Origin: an uncultured Oceanospirillaceae bacterium
GTDB taxonomy: Bacteria; Pseudomonadota; Gammaproteobacteria; Pseudomonadales; Balneatricaceae
DNA length: 64,000 nucleotides
Assembly (NCBI GenBank): GCA_937136055.1
Contig: CAKZOD010000044.1
Span: 1-64,000, forward strand
Reading direction: 5' to 3'
The notes below the pieces were generated by a model. That model saw only the letters and a program-made list of their open reading frames with translations, searched no databases and had not been told where the DNA came from. A program made the position numbers and the translations under genes. Below are positions 42,034 through 51,657 of the stretch, piece after piece (the stretch's first letter is position 1; each line of letters begins with the position of its first letter).

Positions 42034-43076
42034 TTTACCGATTCCACTTGAGTAAAAATATTTTCAAAATTTGCGATATTCCATTTAACAAAGGGTGCTG
42101 GGTTAATTGCTTTTGCAAGGTAGAGAAGCTCATAGTGCAGATGTGGGCCAGTTGATTGGCCCGTATTACCACTTTCAGCTATCTTTTGTCCTTTATGTAC
42201 GTATTCACCGCGCTTCACAAAGTATTTATTTAAATGTGAGTAGCTAGTTTCAAAGCCAAAGCTATGGTTTAGTTTAATGAATTTACCACTGCCGTTTCGC
42301 CTTTCAGCCATTTCCACTATACCATCAGCAGGTGCATAAATAGGGGTGCCAACTAACACTTTATAATCAATCCCTTTATGCATCGCTCTAGTCTTTTTGA
42401 TTGGGTGGTAACGCATACCAAAACCATCATTGACGCGAATAGCCTTAACCGGTAATCCATTGGGTATTGTGTTAAGAAGAAATATTCTTTGTTTAACAAG
42501 TTCAGAAAGTCTTGCAAACCTATCTTCGTTTAAATGCAAAGGTGCATTAAGATTCAACATCCCTTCAAGATCATCTAAACTTTTATCAAGAATTAGTACG
42601 TTTTCCTTAAGCGCATTATTTTTTTGCTCAACTCTGATATTTTCAGCGCGCAAACTATCTCTTTCACTTTGAGTTTGAGTTAATGTTTGTTTAAGTTTAG
42701 GAATACTACTTGTATCAACAATGAGCTTATCGCGCTCAGATATAATCATCTCGATACGCTCTTTCAACACATCAATACGCGCATTTTCTTTCTCTAGGAA
42801 ATCTTTTTGCTGAGCGACTCCTTGAAACACTTTTGTCAGCTCATCTAATTCTAGTTTGTATTTTTGCTGGGTACCTAATAAATCGTTGTATTGATCGTTG
42901 AGGGATTCATGAGACTCTTCCAGAGCTTGAAGGTTATCAGTTGTTTGCACCCACAACCAATTACTTAATACAACATAGGATAACGCTAAAACGAGCACTG
43001 CTAGCGCAAAATAACGCGCAATTTTGCTCATTGAGAATTGTTTGGAGCCTGCCCCTGTCGTCAGGGTTATAACCAT
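41982..43076 (-). CDS. M23-family metallopeptidase, membrane-anchored
   Basis: A 364-residue cell-wall endopeptidase. One N-terminal membrane helix (about 20-45) is followed by a long periplasmic coiled coil (about 50-180) and an LytM/M23 domain. The zinc site has H-x3-D in MHKGIDYK plus the HLH of GPHLHYELL, and YSHLNKY supplies the other active-site His. Because all ligands are present, it should be an active hydrolase and not just a regulator like EnvC. I chose ATG at 43076; a TTG lies 12 bases upstream. Its end runs 52 bases into bactofilin. Confidence 0.92.
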   Translation of the reverse strand: MVITLTTGAGSKQFSMSKIARYFALAVLVLALSYVVLSNWLWVQTTDNLQALEESHESLNDQYNDLLGTQQKYKLELDELTKVFQGVAQQKDFLEKENARIDVLKERIEMIISERDKLIVDTSSIPKLKQTLTQTQSERDSLRAENIRVEQKNNALKENVLILDKSLDDLEGMLNLNAPLHLNEDRFARLSELVKQRIFLLNTIPNGLPVKAIRVNDGFGMRYHPIKKTRAMHKGIDYKVLVGTPIYAPADGIVEMAERRNGSGKFIKLNHSFGFETSYSHLNKYFVKRGEYVHKGQKIAESGNTGQSTGPHLHYELLYLAKAINPAPFVKWNIANFENIFTQVESVKWASLKNLYPLNQSVQH

Positions 43077-43155
43077 ATTTGTCTTCAATCTTATCTAACC
43101 TAACACTATAACGTTCAGTTCAATCACGAGTAAACACATCTCCATGCATAACTAT

Positions 43156-43189
43156 TTATAAGAAGCCATTAGCTTATAAGAAGCCATTA
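43156..43189. repeat. Short tandem direct repeat, 16 bp x2
   Basis: TTATAAGAAGCCATTA occurs twice with an 18-bp period. It lies 80-113 bp upstream of the M23 peptidase start and could be a regulator half-site pair or a simple duplication. Confidence 0.7.
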
Positions 43190-43469
43190 ACATTCAACAA
43201 ATCACTTAGTTTTTATCTTACCGTTCAAATATATTGAGATCTCATCCAATTTTAGCAAATTTATAATCAACGTGAGCGTTTGCACAGTCATTATCGTCAG
43301 TATTTGATTATTTATTGCCAATTATAATGAGAACGCGCAAGCTTAAGCTTCTTGTGAAGCTAAACGCACTACTAATATCTAATTTAAAAGGAACCACGAA
43401 TTAAAGAACTTGCGAATAAAGCAGCTACCTTTTTAAACCGATACTTTGAATTTTTAATAGACATCTTGA

Positions 43470-43503
43470 ACCAGCCAAGAGCCTGCGCTCTTTATAGGCT
43501 GGT
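43470..43503 (-). other. Two-part hairpin 3' of ppnN
   Basis: Outer arms ACCAGCC (43470-43476) and GGCTGGT (43497-43503) enclose AAGAGC-CTGC-GCTCTT with a 4-base bulge on one side. It is 42 bp past the ppnN stop. No T-run follows on the minus strand, so it is not a textbook terminator, but it could end or protect the ppnN transcript. Confidence 0.65.
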
Positions 43504-43544
43504 ACTAAAGTAAAAAGTTCAAAGATGTAACACTTAAATGCAAT

Positions 43545-44921
43545 TTAATGTTTAATGACGTTGTAACAAGGAACGTACTTTTCATAATCCAACTTCATAC
43601 GCTTTTGCGCGACGAAAGCTGCCAGCAGATTATCCAACTTATCCATCAATGCATCATCCCCACTGAGTGAAAACGGGCCAAACTGGTTAATCGCTTTGAC
43701 AGCCGGCTCTTTCACGTTACCAGCGACTATGCCTGACATTGCACGACGCAATTGCGCAGCCAGTATGTAGTCTTCTTGGTCTGCATGTAAATTTAAAGCA
43801 GCCATTGCTTCGTGCGTGGGTTCAAATGGTTCTTGAAACTCACTTGGGATATGCAAATCCCAATTAAAGTGAAAAGACTCTCCTTGTTCTTTACGATAGC
43901 TATGCACTTCTTTTAAATGGCTTTGCATAGCCACGGCTACCGCTTGTGGATCATTGACAATTATTTGATATTTACGACTGGCCTCTTCGCCAATTGCCGC
44001 TTTTATAAACGCATCTATCTGCTCAAAATACGCTTGCGAACCATCGGGACCGGTAAAAATGAATGGGAACGGGATTCCTGCATTTTTAGGGTGTAGCAAA
44101 ATCCCAAGCATATAGAGAATCTCTTCCGCTGTGCCTGCTCCACCTGGGAATACGATAATTCCATGACCTAATCTGACAAAAGCCTCTAACCTTTTCTCGA
44201 TATCTGGGAAAATCACCAGCTCATTAACAATAGGGTTGGGCGATTCAGCGGCGATAATACCGGGCTCAGTCAGACCAACATAGCGCGGATTCGTAACACG
44301 TTGCTTTGCATGTGCTATCGCAGCGCCTTTCATTGGTCCTTTCATAGCTCCAGGGCCACAGCCCGTACAAATATTATAAGCTCTCAACCCTAACTCATAA
44401 CCTACTAATTTAGAGTAATCATATTCTTTGCGCTGTATAGAGTGACCTCCCCAGCAAACGACTAAATTGGGTTTTACATTAGGTTTGATAAGATCAGCAT
44501 GGCGAAGAATATGAAAGACTGTATTTGTGAGGTTTTCAGAGGCAGACAGAGAAGCACTGGTTTGATCTAACTCATCACCGATGTAAAGCAGATCTCTTAA
44601 TACGGCAAAGAGATGTTCACGAATCCCAAGTATAAGCTCTCCATCAACAAACGCATTAACCGGTGCATTCTTTAGATTGAGCATCACACCTTGATGCTTT
44701 AGCTCAATTTGAATATCAAAATTTTTAAACTTTTCCAACACATCACTTGTGTTATCTTCATTGCTTCCTGTATTCAACACCGCAAGCGAGCACTGACGAA
44801 ACACATGGTATAATCGGTTATCAGCCGCTTCTTTTTGTAACTGAGCGACCTCATAAGGAGAAAGGGTATCTAAACTATCAAGCGGTTTTACACTGGCATC
44901 TATATATTGCTGGGTTGTCAT
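43545..44921 (-). CDS. ppnN: Nucleotide 5'-monophosphate nucleosidase PpnN
   Basis: A 458-residue member of the LOG/PpnN family that hydrolyses purine and pyrimidine monophosphates to base and ribose 5-phosphate. The E. coli protein (YgdH) is activated by (p)ppGpp. SLDTLSPYEVAQLQ near the N-terminus, SLAVLNTGS and AFVDGELI match YgdH. CGPGAMKGPMKGA and PGGAGTAEEILYMLGI carry the family's PGGxGTxxE active site. I chose the ATG at 44921 behind GAGGAG; a longer frame reaching 44969 lacks support. It stands alone between long spacers. Confidence 0.94.
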   Translation of the reverse strand: MTTQQYIDASVKPLDSLDTLSPYEVAQLQKEAADNRLYHVFRQCSLAVLNTGSNEDNTSDVLEKFKNFDIQIELKHQGVMLNLKNAPVNAFVDGELILGIREHLFAVLRDLLYIGDELDQTSASLSASENLTNTVFHILRHADLIKPNVKPNLVVCWGGHSIQRKEYDYSKLVGYELGLRAYNICTGCGPGAMKGPMKGAAIAHAKQRVTNPRYVGLTEPGIIAAESPNPIVNELVIFPDIEKRLEAFVRLGHGIIVFPGGAGTAEEILYMLGILLHPKNAGIPFPFIFTGPDGSQAYFEQIDAFIKAAIGEEASRKYQIIVNDPQAVAVAMQSHLKEVHSYRKEQGESFHFNWDLHIPSEFQEPFEPTHEAMAALNLHADQEDYILAAQLRRAMSGIVAGNVKEPAVKAINQFGPFSLSGDDALMDKLDNLLAAFVAQKRMKLDYEKYVPCYNVIKH

Positions 44922-45743
44922 AAATATACTACTCCTCAATAAAACTGAAGAGATGACCTTACAAAGCATTCAATAAATAGCGAACAGCTTTGCTGTCTAT
45001 ACCTTTAAGTCATATTCTAAATATCTTCGAAATGACTTTATTGGTTCACCTTCGGCCATCTATAAAGCTTAGCTATCAACCTTTAAACCCCAATATATAC
45101 GAGTACCAATTTACGAGTACCGACTAATGACAAAAGAGGAATACACCCCTGTGAGGACTTACTAGTCAATAACTAAAATAAACTAACATTTAATTAAACT
45201 ATATTACGTAAACCTCAAACTAACAAGTTTCTTAAGCTTTTAGACTCACTATAAAACCTCTTTGAAACAAAAGCTTATCAACAACAACTCGCTTAACACC
45301 CTCCTCATCGGCTCTCTCAGCAACGGTTGTTATTCGTTTATCTTTAGCGTTAACACTCATAATCCAGATACAAATCCGTTCATATTTCCTGACTTTTTAG
45401 TCAGTTTTTTCAATCTTTATTTTTCAATAATTAAGGGTAAACTCTAGAACTTTAGTAGGTTATTACTACTTATACCTTTCAATTTTCTAACTTGAACATA
45501 TAATGCAGGCCTGTAAGCTACAATATTGCAAAATACTAGTGATAATTGGTACTAACTATCACCTTATCGGTATATTTATATCGTGAGTAGATAGAATTTA
45601 CAGATAACACCCCACTACAACTTAGTATAAAATATGTGTAGTTAAGCAACTTAAACCCCTGAATTACCCTTACTAAATTTCAACCATTAGCGAACCTAAT
45701 GAATTGAAATACAAGTAAAAATCTATACAAGCGGTTTTTTACT
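44922..45743. other. Long intergenic region upstream of mqo, no gene
   Basis: About 820 bp of AT-rich DNA without a convincing gene. A 61-codon frame at 45262-45447 starts with TTG, has no ribosome site and shows no family features. Promoters for ppnN (minus) and mqo (plus) must lie here. The 3' end is the structured mqo leader. Confidence 0.55.
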
Positions 45744-45901
45744 TAGGGAAGTATACAAAATGAGCCTGCTAGAAGTACCCTAATTGCAGGCTCAACAGTA
45801 AGCACACTTATGAGCGCACGTTGCCTTTCGCGCTGATTTGATGGCGGCATACTTATAACTTCCCTAGCACAGATAGCACAATTCTACTTTTATTAAAGTA
45901 G
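45744..45901 (+). ncRNA. Structured leader of mqo (candidate cis-regulatory RNA)
   Basis: Outer arms TAGGGAAGT (45744-45752) and ACTTCCCTA (45858-45866) can close a domain. It contains the hairpin TGAGCCTGC / GCAGGCTCA (45761-45769 / 45786-45794) and a weaker AGCGC / GCGCT stem (45813-45817 / 45830-45834). A further hairpin, CTACTTT-TATT-AAAGTAG (45884-45901), runs straight into GGAG, the ribosome site region of mqo. The pairing is exact, but I know no described family with this layout. Function is inference. Confidence 0.5.
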
Positions 45902-45920
45902 GAGTAACGAGGTGAAAGCG

Positions 45921-47402
45921 ATGTCTAATAAAGAATTTGATGTACTGTTAGTTGGCGCAGGTGCAATGAGCGCAACACTAGGGACTTTGCTAAGGGAATT
46001 GGATCCCAACTTAAGCATTGGCATGGTAGAACGTCTAGAACACGTTGCCAACGAAAGCACAGACGGGTGGAATAACGCCGGTACCGGCCATGCAGCTTAT
46101 TGCGAACTAAACTATACCTCGGAAGACGAAAACGGCGACATAGACATATCCAAAGCCCTAACAATTAACTCACAATTTGAAGTCTCTCTTCAATTTTGGA
46201 GCTACTTAGTTGAACAAGGCAAATTGCCTCAAGCAGATTCCTTTATCAACCGCACACCTCACAAGAGCTTCGTGTGGGGAGAGAAAAACGTAAACTTCTT
46301 GCGTAATAGGTTCCGCAAACTCAGTTCTCATCACCTTTTCGAGGGTATGGAATTTACAGAGCAAGCTGAAACTGTTGAAGAATGGGTTCCATTAGTCATG
46401 AAGGGCCGCGAGCCAGGCACCCCTATTGCAGCGACTAAAGTAGAGCACGGTAGTGATGTTGACTTTGGTGCGATTGCTCGCAGCATGATCTCCAACCTTG
46501 CCAAACAAGGTAACTTTGACCTGATGGTTGGCCACTCTGTTGAAGAACTTGATAAAAACAGTGACGGCAGCTGGACAGTTACTGTTGAACCCAAGGGAAA
46601 GAAAAGCTACGACATCAAGGCGAAATTTGTTTTCCTAGGTGCAGGTGGCGGTGCACTACCACTACTTCAAAAATCAGAAATCCCTGAATGCGAAGGTTAC
46701 GGTGGATTCCCTGTAACAGGCCAATGGCTTGTTTGCACTAACCCAGTTATCGTTAATCAACACCATGCAAAAGTTTACGGCAAAGCAGCAATTGGCGCTC
46801 CACCGATGTCTGTTCCTCATTTAGACACCAGAAATATCGGTGATACAGAAGCATTACTGTTCGGTCCATTTGCAGGTTTTACCACTAAATTCCTCAAAAA
46901 AGGCTCCGTATTGGACCTTATGGGAAGCATTAAAATGGGCAACATCAAGCCGATGCTTTCTGTCGGCAAGAACAACATGGATCTGACTAAATACCTTATC
47001 AGTGAAGTTTTCCAATCAGACACTGAACGAATGGATTCACTACGTGAGTTTTACCCACAGGCTAAAGATAACGACTGGTCACTTGCAAATGCAGGTCAGC
47101 GTGTTCAAATTATCAAAAAAGATGCTCAAGGCAATGGCAAACTGGAGTTCGGCACTGAAATTGTTTCAGCCGCTGATGGCACACTAGCTGCTCTGTTAGG
47201 TGCATCCCCTGGAGCATCTACAGCTGTGAATACAATGGTGAATGTTGTTGAGCGCTGCTTTAAAGATCAGCTAAGTTCTGTTGAATGGCAAACCAAAATT
47301 AAAGCAATGATCCCTTCCTATGGAGAGTCATTAATTGAAGATGTTGAGCTTGCTAAACGCGTGCGCCAATACACGCAAACAACACTAGGATTAAAAGACT
47401 AA
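45921..47402 (+). CDS. mqo: Malate:quinone oxidoreductase
   Basis: A 493-residue peripheral-membrane flavoprotein that oxidises malate to oxaloacetate and reduces quinone, bypassing NAD-malate dehydrogenase. FDVLLVGAGAMSATLGTLL is the FAD-binding fold, and WNNAGTGHAAYCELNYT is a family signature. FVFLGAGGGALPLLQKS and GYGGFPVTGQW follow. I chose ATG at 45921 because GAGGTGA lies six bases before it; an in-frame GTG at 45912 is also possible. It complements the TCA genes at 3.8-17.4 kb. A strong terminator follows. Confidence 0.96.
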   Translation: MSNKEFDVLLVGAGAMSATLGTLLRELDPNLSIGMVERLEHVANESTDGWNNAGTGHAAYCELNYTSEDENGDIDISKALTINSQFEVSLQFWSYLVEQGKLPQADSFINRTPHKSFVWGEKNVNFLRNRFRKLSSHHLFEGMEFTEQAETVEEWVPLVMKGREPGTPIAATKVEHGSDVDFGAIARSMISNLAKQGNFDLMVGHSVEELDKNSDGSWTVTVEPKGKKSYDIKAKFVFLGAGGGALPLLQKSEIPECEGYGGFPVTGQWLVCTNPVIVNQHHAKVYGKAAIGAPPMSVPHLDTRNIGDTEALLFGPFAGFTTKFLKKGSVLDLMGSIKMGNIKPMLSVGKNNMDLTKYLISEVFQSDTERMDSLREFYPQAKDNDWSLANAGQRVQIIKKDAQGNGKLEFGTEIVSAADGTLAALLGASPGASTAVNTMVNVVERCFKDQLSSVEWQTKIKAMIPSYGESLIEDVELAKRVRQYTQTTLGLKD

Positions 47403-47426
47403 CAACTGCGTTTTATCTTCATACCT

Positions 47427-47452
47427 ACAATCCCGCTATTTAGTGGGATTGT
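47427..47452 (+). terminator. Intrinsic terminator after mqo
   Basis: ACAATCCCGCT and AGTGGGATTGT form an 11-bp stem with one G-U pair and an ATTT loop, followed by T4. The convergent yidD stop codon falls in the loop, so yidD's last codons are written in the terminator stem. Confidence 0.9.
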
Positions 47453-47718
47453 TTTTCCTCAATATCCTCTTTTCCTCCCGGTACCAAATCAACACCTCCA
47501 TCATGATAAGGATGGCATTTAACGATACGCCGAACCCCTAAAGCAACGCCTTTCAGTGGACCATGTACTTCTATAGACTCTTTCGTGTAGCTAGAACAGG
47601 TTGGATAAAATCGGCAATTATTACCCAGCATCGGGCTAATAACATACTGATAAAATTTAATTAGCAATAAAAAGAAGTGAGTAAGAATAGAGCGCAGAAA
47701 TATGAGGAGGGTTTTCAA
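47440..47718 (-). CDS. yidD: YidD membrane protein insertion efficiency factor
   Basis: A 92-residue YidD. A hydrophobic start ([28 protein letters not shown]) leads to the conserved [20 protein letters not shown] and [12 protein letters not shown]. The YidD family helps YidC insert inner-membrane proteins. It normally lies in rpmH-rnpA-yidD-yidC, but here it is alone between mqo and an MscS gene. The start appears to be TTG at 47718; no ATG gives a full N-terminus. Its 3' end lies in the mqo terminator. Confidence 0.93.
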   Translation of the reverse strand: MKTLLIFLRSILTHFFLLLIKFYQYVISPMLGNNCRFYPTCSSYTKESIEVHGPLKGVALGVRRIVKCHPYHDGGVDLVPGGKEDIEEKQSH

Positions 47719-47766
47719 TTTTAGTTACTCTTGGCACAGCACAATATCTAGATAAGAATTGGCATT

Positions 47767-47801
47767 AAAAAAATTCCCCGCCATCATATAACAGCGGGAA
47801 A
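47767..47801 (-). terminator. Intrinsic terminator after mscS-type gene
   Basis: TTCCCCGC (47774-47781) and GCGGGAAA (47794-47801) pair over eight bases including one G-U, and seven T follow on the minus strand. It lies 15 bp beyond the channel gene's stop. Confidence 0.85.
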
Positions 47802-47816
47802 TTTATTATAGCAAGA

Positions 47817-48614
47817 TTAACTCTCTTCTTGCTTGTGCAAATGTACATCCATTTGAGGATAAGGAATGCTAATGCCTTCTTCGTCGAATCTAAGCTTAAC
47901 TTTTTCAGTTGTTTCCCAAAGCACATTCCAGTAATCAGCGCTGTTAACCCATGGGCGAACAATGAAGTTAACACTACTATCAGCAAGTTCAGATACTGCA
48001 ATGACAACACCTGGCTCAGCTAATACACGATCATCTTCTGCGATAATTTGAGCCAGCAATTCTTTTGCCTTGCGTAAATCATCACCGTAGCCAATACCAA
48101 ATACCATATCAACTCGACGAGTATCACGAGCAGATACATTTATGATAACACCACCGTAAATAGCGCCATTAGGCACAATTATTTCACGGTTATCAGCTGT
48201 ACGCATTTTGCTATTAAAGATAGAAATATCTTCAACGACCCCAGAAACACCCGCGGCTTCAACAAAATCACCTTCTTTAAAAGGCTTGAAGACTAACAAC
48301 ATCACACCCGCTGCAAAATTCTTTAAAGAATCTTGTAGTGATAAACCAATAGCTAAACCTGCAGCACCAACAATTGCGATAAGTGAAGTCGTATCAACGC
48401 CTAAGCTATCTAATGCAGCAACAATGACTACAAGAAATAGCACCGCATTAGCAATTGATAAAACAAAATTGATTAACATGTTGTCCATGTTCGATCGGTT
48501 TAATAACTTTCTTAATAAACCAATGATCATTTTAACGACGATTTTACCGATAACAAAAATAGCTATCGCAAAAGCAATGTTAATTACCCAGGGTAATATG
48601 TACTGGTCAAACAT
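47817..48614 (-). CDS. Small-conductance mechanosensitive channel, MscS family
   Basis: A 265-residue MscS-like channel that opens under membrane tension and lets solutes out on osmotic down-shock. Three N-terminal membrane helices (about 8-28, 45-70 and 75-105) end in the pore helix IVGAAGLAIGLSLQDSLKNFAAG. The beta domain (FKPFKEGDFVEAAGVSGVVEDI) and the alpha/beta C-terminal domain follow. E. coli MscS is 286. ATG at 48614 has AAGGAGAAG upstream. There is no cyclic-nucleotide domain. Confidence 0.95.
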   Translation of the reverse strand: MFDQYILPWVINIAFAIAIFVIGKIVVKMIIGLLRKLLNRSNMDNMLINFVLSIANAVLFLVVIVAALDSLGVDTTSLIAIVGAAGLAIGLSLQDSLKNFAAGVMLLVFKPFKEGDFVEAAGVSGVVEDISIFNSKMRTADNREIIVPNGAIYGGVIINVSARDTRRVDMVFGIGYGDDLRKAKELLAQIIAEDDRVLAEPGVVIAVSELADSSVNFIVRPWVNSADYWNVLWETTEKVKLRFDEEGISIPYPQMDVHLHKQEES

Positions 48615-49570
48615 AATAAATTCTTCTCCTTGTTAAATTCAAAACATGACTTATTTCTCTATACTTAACTGCTAGCTACTCAAACAAACTAAGTTCAGCA
48701 GCTATCAGATGAGAGCAAAGAAACTAGCCATAAAGTCCAAATACCTTTTTTGCAATTAAACTACGCAAAAGGTAAAGATTGCACTATGAAAACATAGCTC
48801 TTCCTATAAACCTATCAACTTAATTACATGTTCCTTAAGCTTTTATACTAAGGAAACAGCGATTAAGTCCCAAACACCCTTTATATCCTCGGATACTGGC
48901 ATACAGAATTTTTCGTGATAGCCAAAATGCTTGCAGGCGGATTGCTTGCCCGGCAAAAAATATCAACGAAGATCACGGATTATTTTGTATGCCCGAAAGG
49001 GTGGAAAACTCGGGACTTATTCGCTATTTCCCAAATACTTGATGGCAATATTAGATGATACAAAAACTTATCGTAAGTTTAATTTCACTCTATTTACGAT
49101 AGCCAAAAGCATATTGGTTTAAAAATCCAGCTCATTATAGTCAGTTTCATTGAGCATCAACAATAATTTATCATACATTCAGCTTATTATATTATCGCTA
49201 ATGCTGAGTTTTCTAATAAGATTGCGCTCGATTCATGTAGCATTCCTCTGTATCATACCGCGCCAGAGTGTAAGGATAGAGCGATGCTATCTTAAAATCG
49301 CTGATAAAGGTTAAAATAAAAGCAGTTGGGGAGAAATTGATCGCCACTGCATTTTGCTCTTTATTAAGAGATTTATAAAAAACACAGCTGTTTCCAATTA
49401 ATGACACTTATTAGATATGACGGAAATATGTATTTATTTTTATTTTTTCTTTCACGTTATATTTTCATCTTAAAAATTGACTTCTCGAAAATTATCCAGT
49501 AGTACTAAATTTGTAGTACTATTACCTATAGTTTAATTTTTATATTTATCAACAAATTGACTGATTTAAA
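48615..49570. other. Long intergenic region, mscS to SH3 gene
   Basis: About 955 bp without a credible gene. Frames at 48931-49122 (+) and 49213-49407 (-) are short, lack ribosome sites and match nothing I know. It has the hairpin TTCCTTA / TAAGGAA (48831-48855) and two copies of GATAGCCAAAA (near 48918 and 49099). It is unusually long for this compact window and could be decayed coding sequence. Confidence 0.55.
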
Positions 49571-50140
49571 ATGAAAAAAATTTTTGTAACACTTTTCCTG
49601 CTCTCTTTTATTCAAACGAGCTTTGCTTATAAAGCACATGTTTCAGACGATCTCAAAGTTAACTTGAGAACAGGCCCATCATTAAAATATCGAGTTGCTG
49701 GTACACTTGCTAGTGGGGATAGTTTTAAAGTTATTGACGATAAAGCGAGCCGTAAGTTTTTAAAAATCAAAACACAAAATGGTAAAATTGTCTGGATTGC
49801 CAAAAACAAAACAACAACAGGAGAAAGCTTAAAATCGCAGAATGCTGCTCTTGAAAGCTCGCTCTCTGAAAGTGTGACTTTAATAAAGAAACAAGCTGAT
49901 GAAATTCATCGATTAAAGTCACTGCTTAATAGCCAAAAAATAGAAAATGAGCGTCAAACCAATACCCAGACAAAGCTTACTTCAGAGATTAACTCCCTTA
50001 GTAATCAGATAGATAAACTAGACGATAGCAATTTAATACGCTGGTTTACACACGCAAGTATCGTCACTATTTTTGCGTTATTTTTACTCTTTATCATCTC
50101 TATTTTCAGAAAAAACAAAAAGTATGATGAGTTTTACTAA
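49571..50140 (+). CDS. SH3-domain membrane protein, YgiM-like
   Basis: A 189-residue SH3-and-anchor protein. A signal peptide (1-19, cut after SFA) is followed by a bacterial SH3 domain (about 21-80: VSDDLKVNLRTGPSLKYRVAGTLASGDSFKVI). A coiled coil (about 85-155) and a C-terminal membrane helix (about 160-182) end in a basic tail (FRKNKKYDEFY). This is the TIGR04211/YgiM architecture, expected to face the periplasm and possibly bind peptidoglycan. It has AT-rich codon use and no obvious ribosome site. Confidence 0.88.
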   Translation: MKKIFVTLFLLSFIQTSFAYKAHVSDDLKVNLRTGPSLKYRVAGTLASGDSFKVIDDKASRKFLKIKTQNGKIVWIAKNKTTTGESLKSQNAALESSLSESVTLIKKQADEIHRLKSLLNSQKIENERQTNTQTKLTSEINSLSNQIDKLDDSNLIRWFTHASIVTIFALFLLFIISIFRKNKKYDEFY

Positions 50141-50488
50141 GCCACTAAAAAGGTTAGATTCCCCCTATATAAAGCACTAAATAGTGCACACTTACTCAAC
50201 ATACCTAGCAAACCTACTGATTAAGAGTCTTGCTAGGTAACATCAAAATGATATTTTTCTAGCATAAGCAGCAACAGCTTTTCTTTTATTAGCATCTTTT
50301 CTGAGTTGACCCACGATCCTTACAATAACTTCTTTGACCTTCCATCACTTCCATTAATTTATAGCCTTAATTCAATGGAAGTTTTAGATACTGTTTATTT
50401 CAAAAATTGCTCAATCAAATAACCAATTATTGTGCTTTGGTATGATAAAATTGTATTTCAATTTTCTCGATACCTCATAGGCTGCTCC

Positions 50489-51541
50489 ATGCAAAAAGAA
50501 CTCACAATCATCCAACCGGACGACTGGCACTTACACCTTCGCAATGGCCACGTTCTTGAAAAAGTGTTGCCATATACCAGCACACACTACAAACGCGCTA
50601 TTGTAATGCCAAACCTCCAACCTCCTGTTATAACGACGGCACAAGCGCAACAATATCGAGAAGAAATACTCGCAGCGACACCTGCAGAACATGCTTTTTC
50701 ACCGCTTATGGTGCTCTACATGACAGAGCAAACTCAACCTGAAGATGTAAAAGCCGGATACTTAAGCGGCCAGGTTGCTGCGGTAAAACTCTACCCAGCT
50801 GGTGCAACAACTAACTCCGATGCGGGTGTAAAAGATTTAGAGAAGATATACCCAGTATTAGAAGTCATGCAGGAAATTGGTATGCCGTTTCTTGTACATG
50901 GTGAAGTCGTTGATCAAGCCATTGATATTTTCGATAGAGAAGCTGTTTTTATCGAAACTAAGCTGATTCCGATTCGCGAACGCTTCCCTACCCTGAAAAT
51001 TGTCTTTGAACACATTACGACGAAAGATGGTGTTGATTATGTGCAATCTTGTGATTCGCATACAGCTGCAACAGTAACAACGCATCATTTAGTCATCAAT
51101 CGAAATGCTATGCTAGTAGGAGGCATACAGCCTCATTATTACTGCTTGCCTGTTGCTAAACGTGAAAGTCATCGCCTTGCACTAAAAGAAGCGGCAACCA
51201 GTGGGGACCCTCGCTTTTTCCTAGGTACTGATTCTGCACCGCATTTGGCTCACTTAAAAGAGGCAGCTTGTGGCTGTGCTGGTATTTTTAACGTTGCTAA
51301 TACGATGGCGATTCTGGCACAGGTATTTGAGCAGGAAGGGAAACTTGAGAACCTTGAAAAATTCGCTTCCGTGAATGGACCAAACTTTTATAATTTACCG
51401 ATCAATACTGGAAAAATGACGCTAACACGCTCAGATGAGGCTATTCCATTGCCAAAAGATGTGCAAACAGATGATGGCACGATAAAAGTGTTTGATCCAC
51501 AAATGCCAATTCATTGGCAAGTTAGCGCTGTTTCACAATAG
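50489..51541 (+). CDS. pyrC: Dihydroorotase, PyrC type
   Basis: A 350-residue dihydroorotase, matching the 348 of E. coli. It closes carbamoyl-aspartate to dihydroorotate in pyrimidine synthesis. [10 protein letters not shown] (His14, His16) starts the zinc site. The carboxylated Lys lies in [13 protein letters not shown], further ligands in FLVHGEVV and FEHITTKD, and the catalytic Asp in [13 protein letters not shown] start at ATG 50489, as in E. coli; a GTG 57 bases upstream has no support. The ribosome site is weak. Confidence 0.97.
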   Translation: MQKELTIIQPDDWHLHLRNGHVLEKVLPYTSTHYKRAIVMPNLQPPVITTAQAQQYREEILAATPAEHAFSPLMVLYMTEQTQPEDVKAGYLSGQVAAVKLYPAGATTNSDAGVKDLEKIYPVLEVMQEIGMPFLVHGEVVDQAIDIFDREAVFIETKLIPIRERFPTLKIVFEHITTKDGVDYVQSCDSHTAATVTTHHLVINRNAMLVGGIQPHYYCLPVAKRESHRLALKEAATSGDPRFFLGTDSAPHLAHLKEAACGCAGIFNVANTMAILAQVFEQEGKLENLEKFASVNGPNFYNLPINTGKMTLTRSDEAIPLPKDVQTDDGTIKVFDPQMPIHWQVSAVSQ

Positions 51542-51657
51542 AGAATAGTTATTTGAAAAAATAACATTGCAACCAAAAAATGCTTTATTAAATATTAGCG
51601 TTATAACAAGCAAGTCTAGGGACTTGCTTGTTCATCTATCACTACTTTAAAATGTGA

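Larger units (their letters stand above)
43077..43544. other. Intergenic region, ppnN to M23 peptidase
   Basis: About 470 bp with no gene. It holds an 18-bp-period direct repeat (TTATAAGAAGCCATTA at 43156-43171 and 43174-43189) and a two-part hairpin at 43470-43503, described separately. The promoter for the M23 / bactofilin / amidotransferase operon should lie here. Confidence 0.5.

Noticed and set aside
45262..45447. 61-codon plus-strand frame before mqo
   Set aside because: TTG start without ribosome site, low-complexity AT-rich content, no recognisable fold.
48931..49407. Two short frames in the mscS-SH3 gap
   Set aside because: No ribosome sites or known domains; opposite strands, and composition is that of non-coding DNA.
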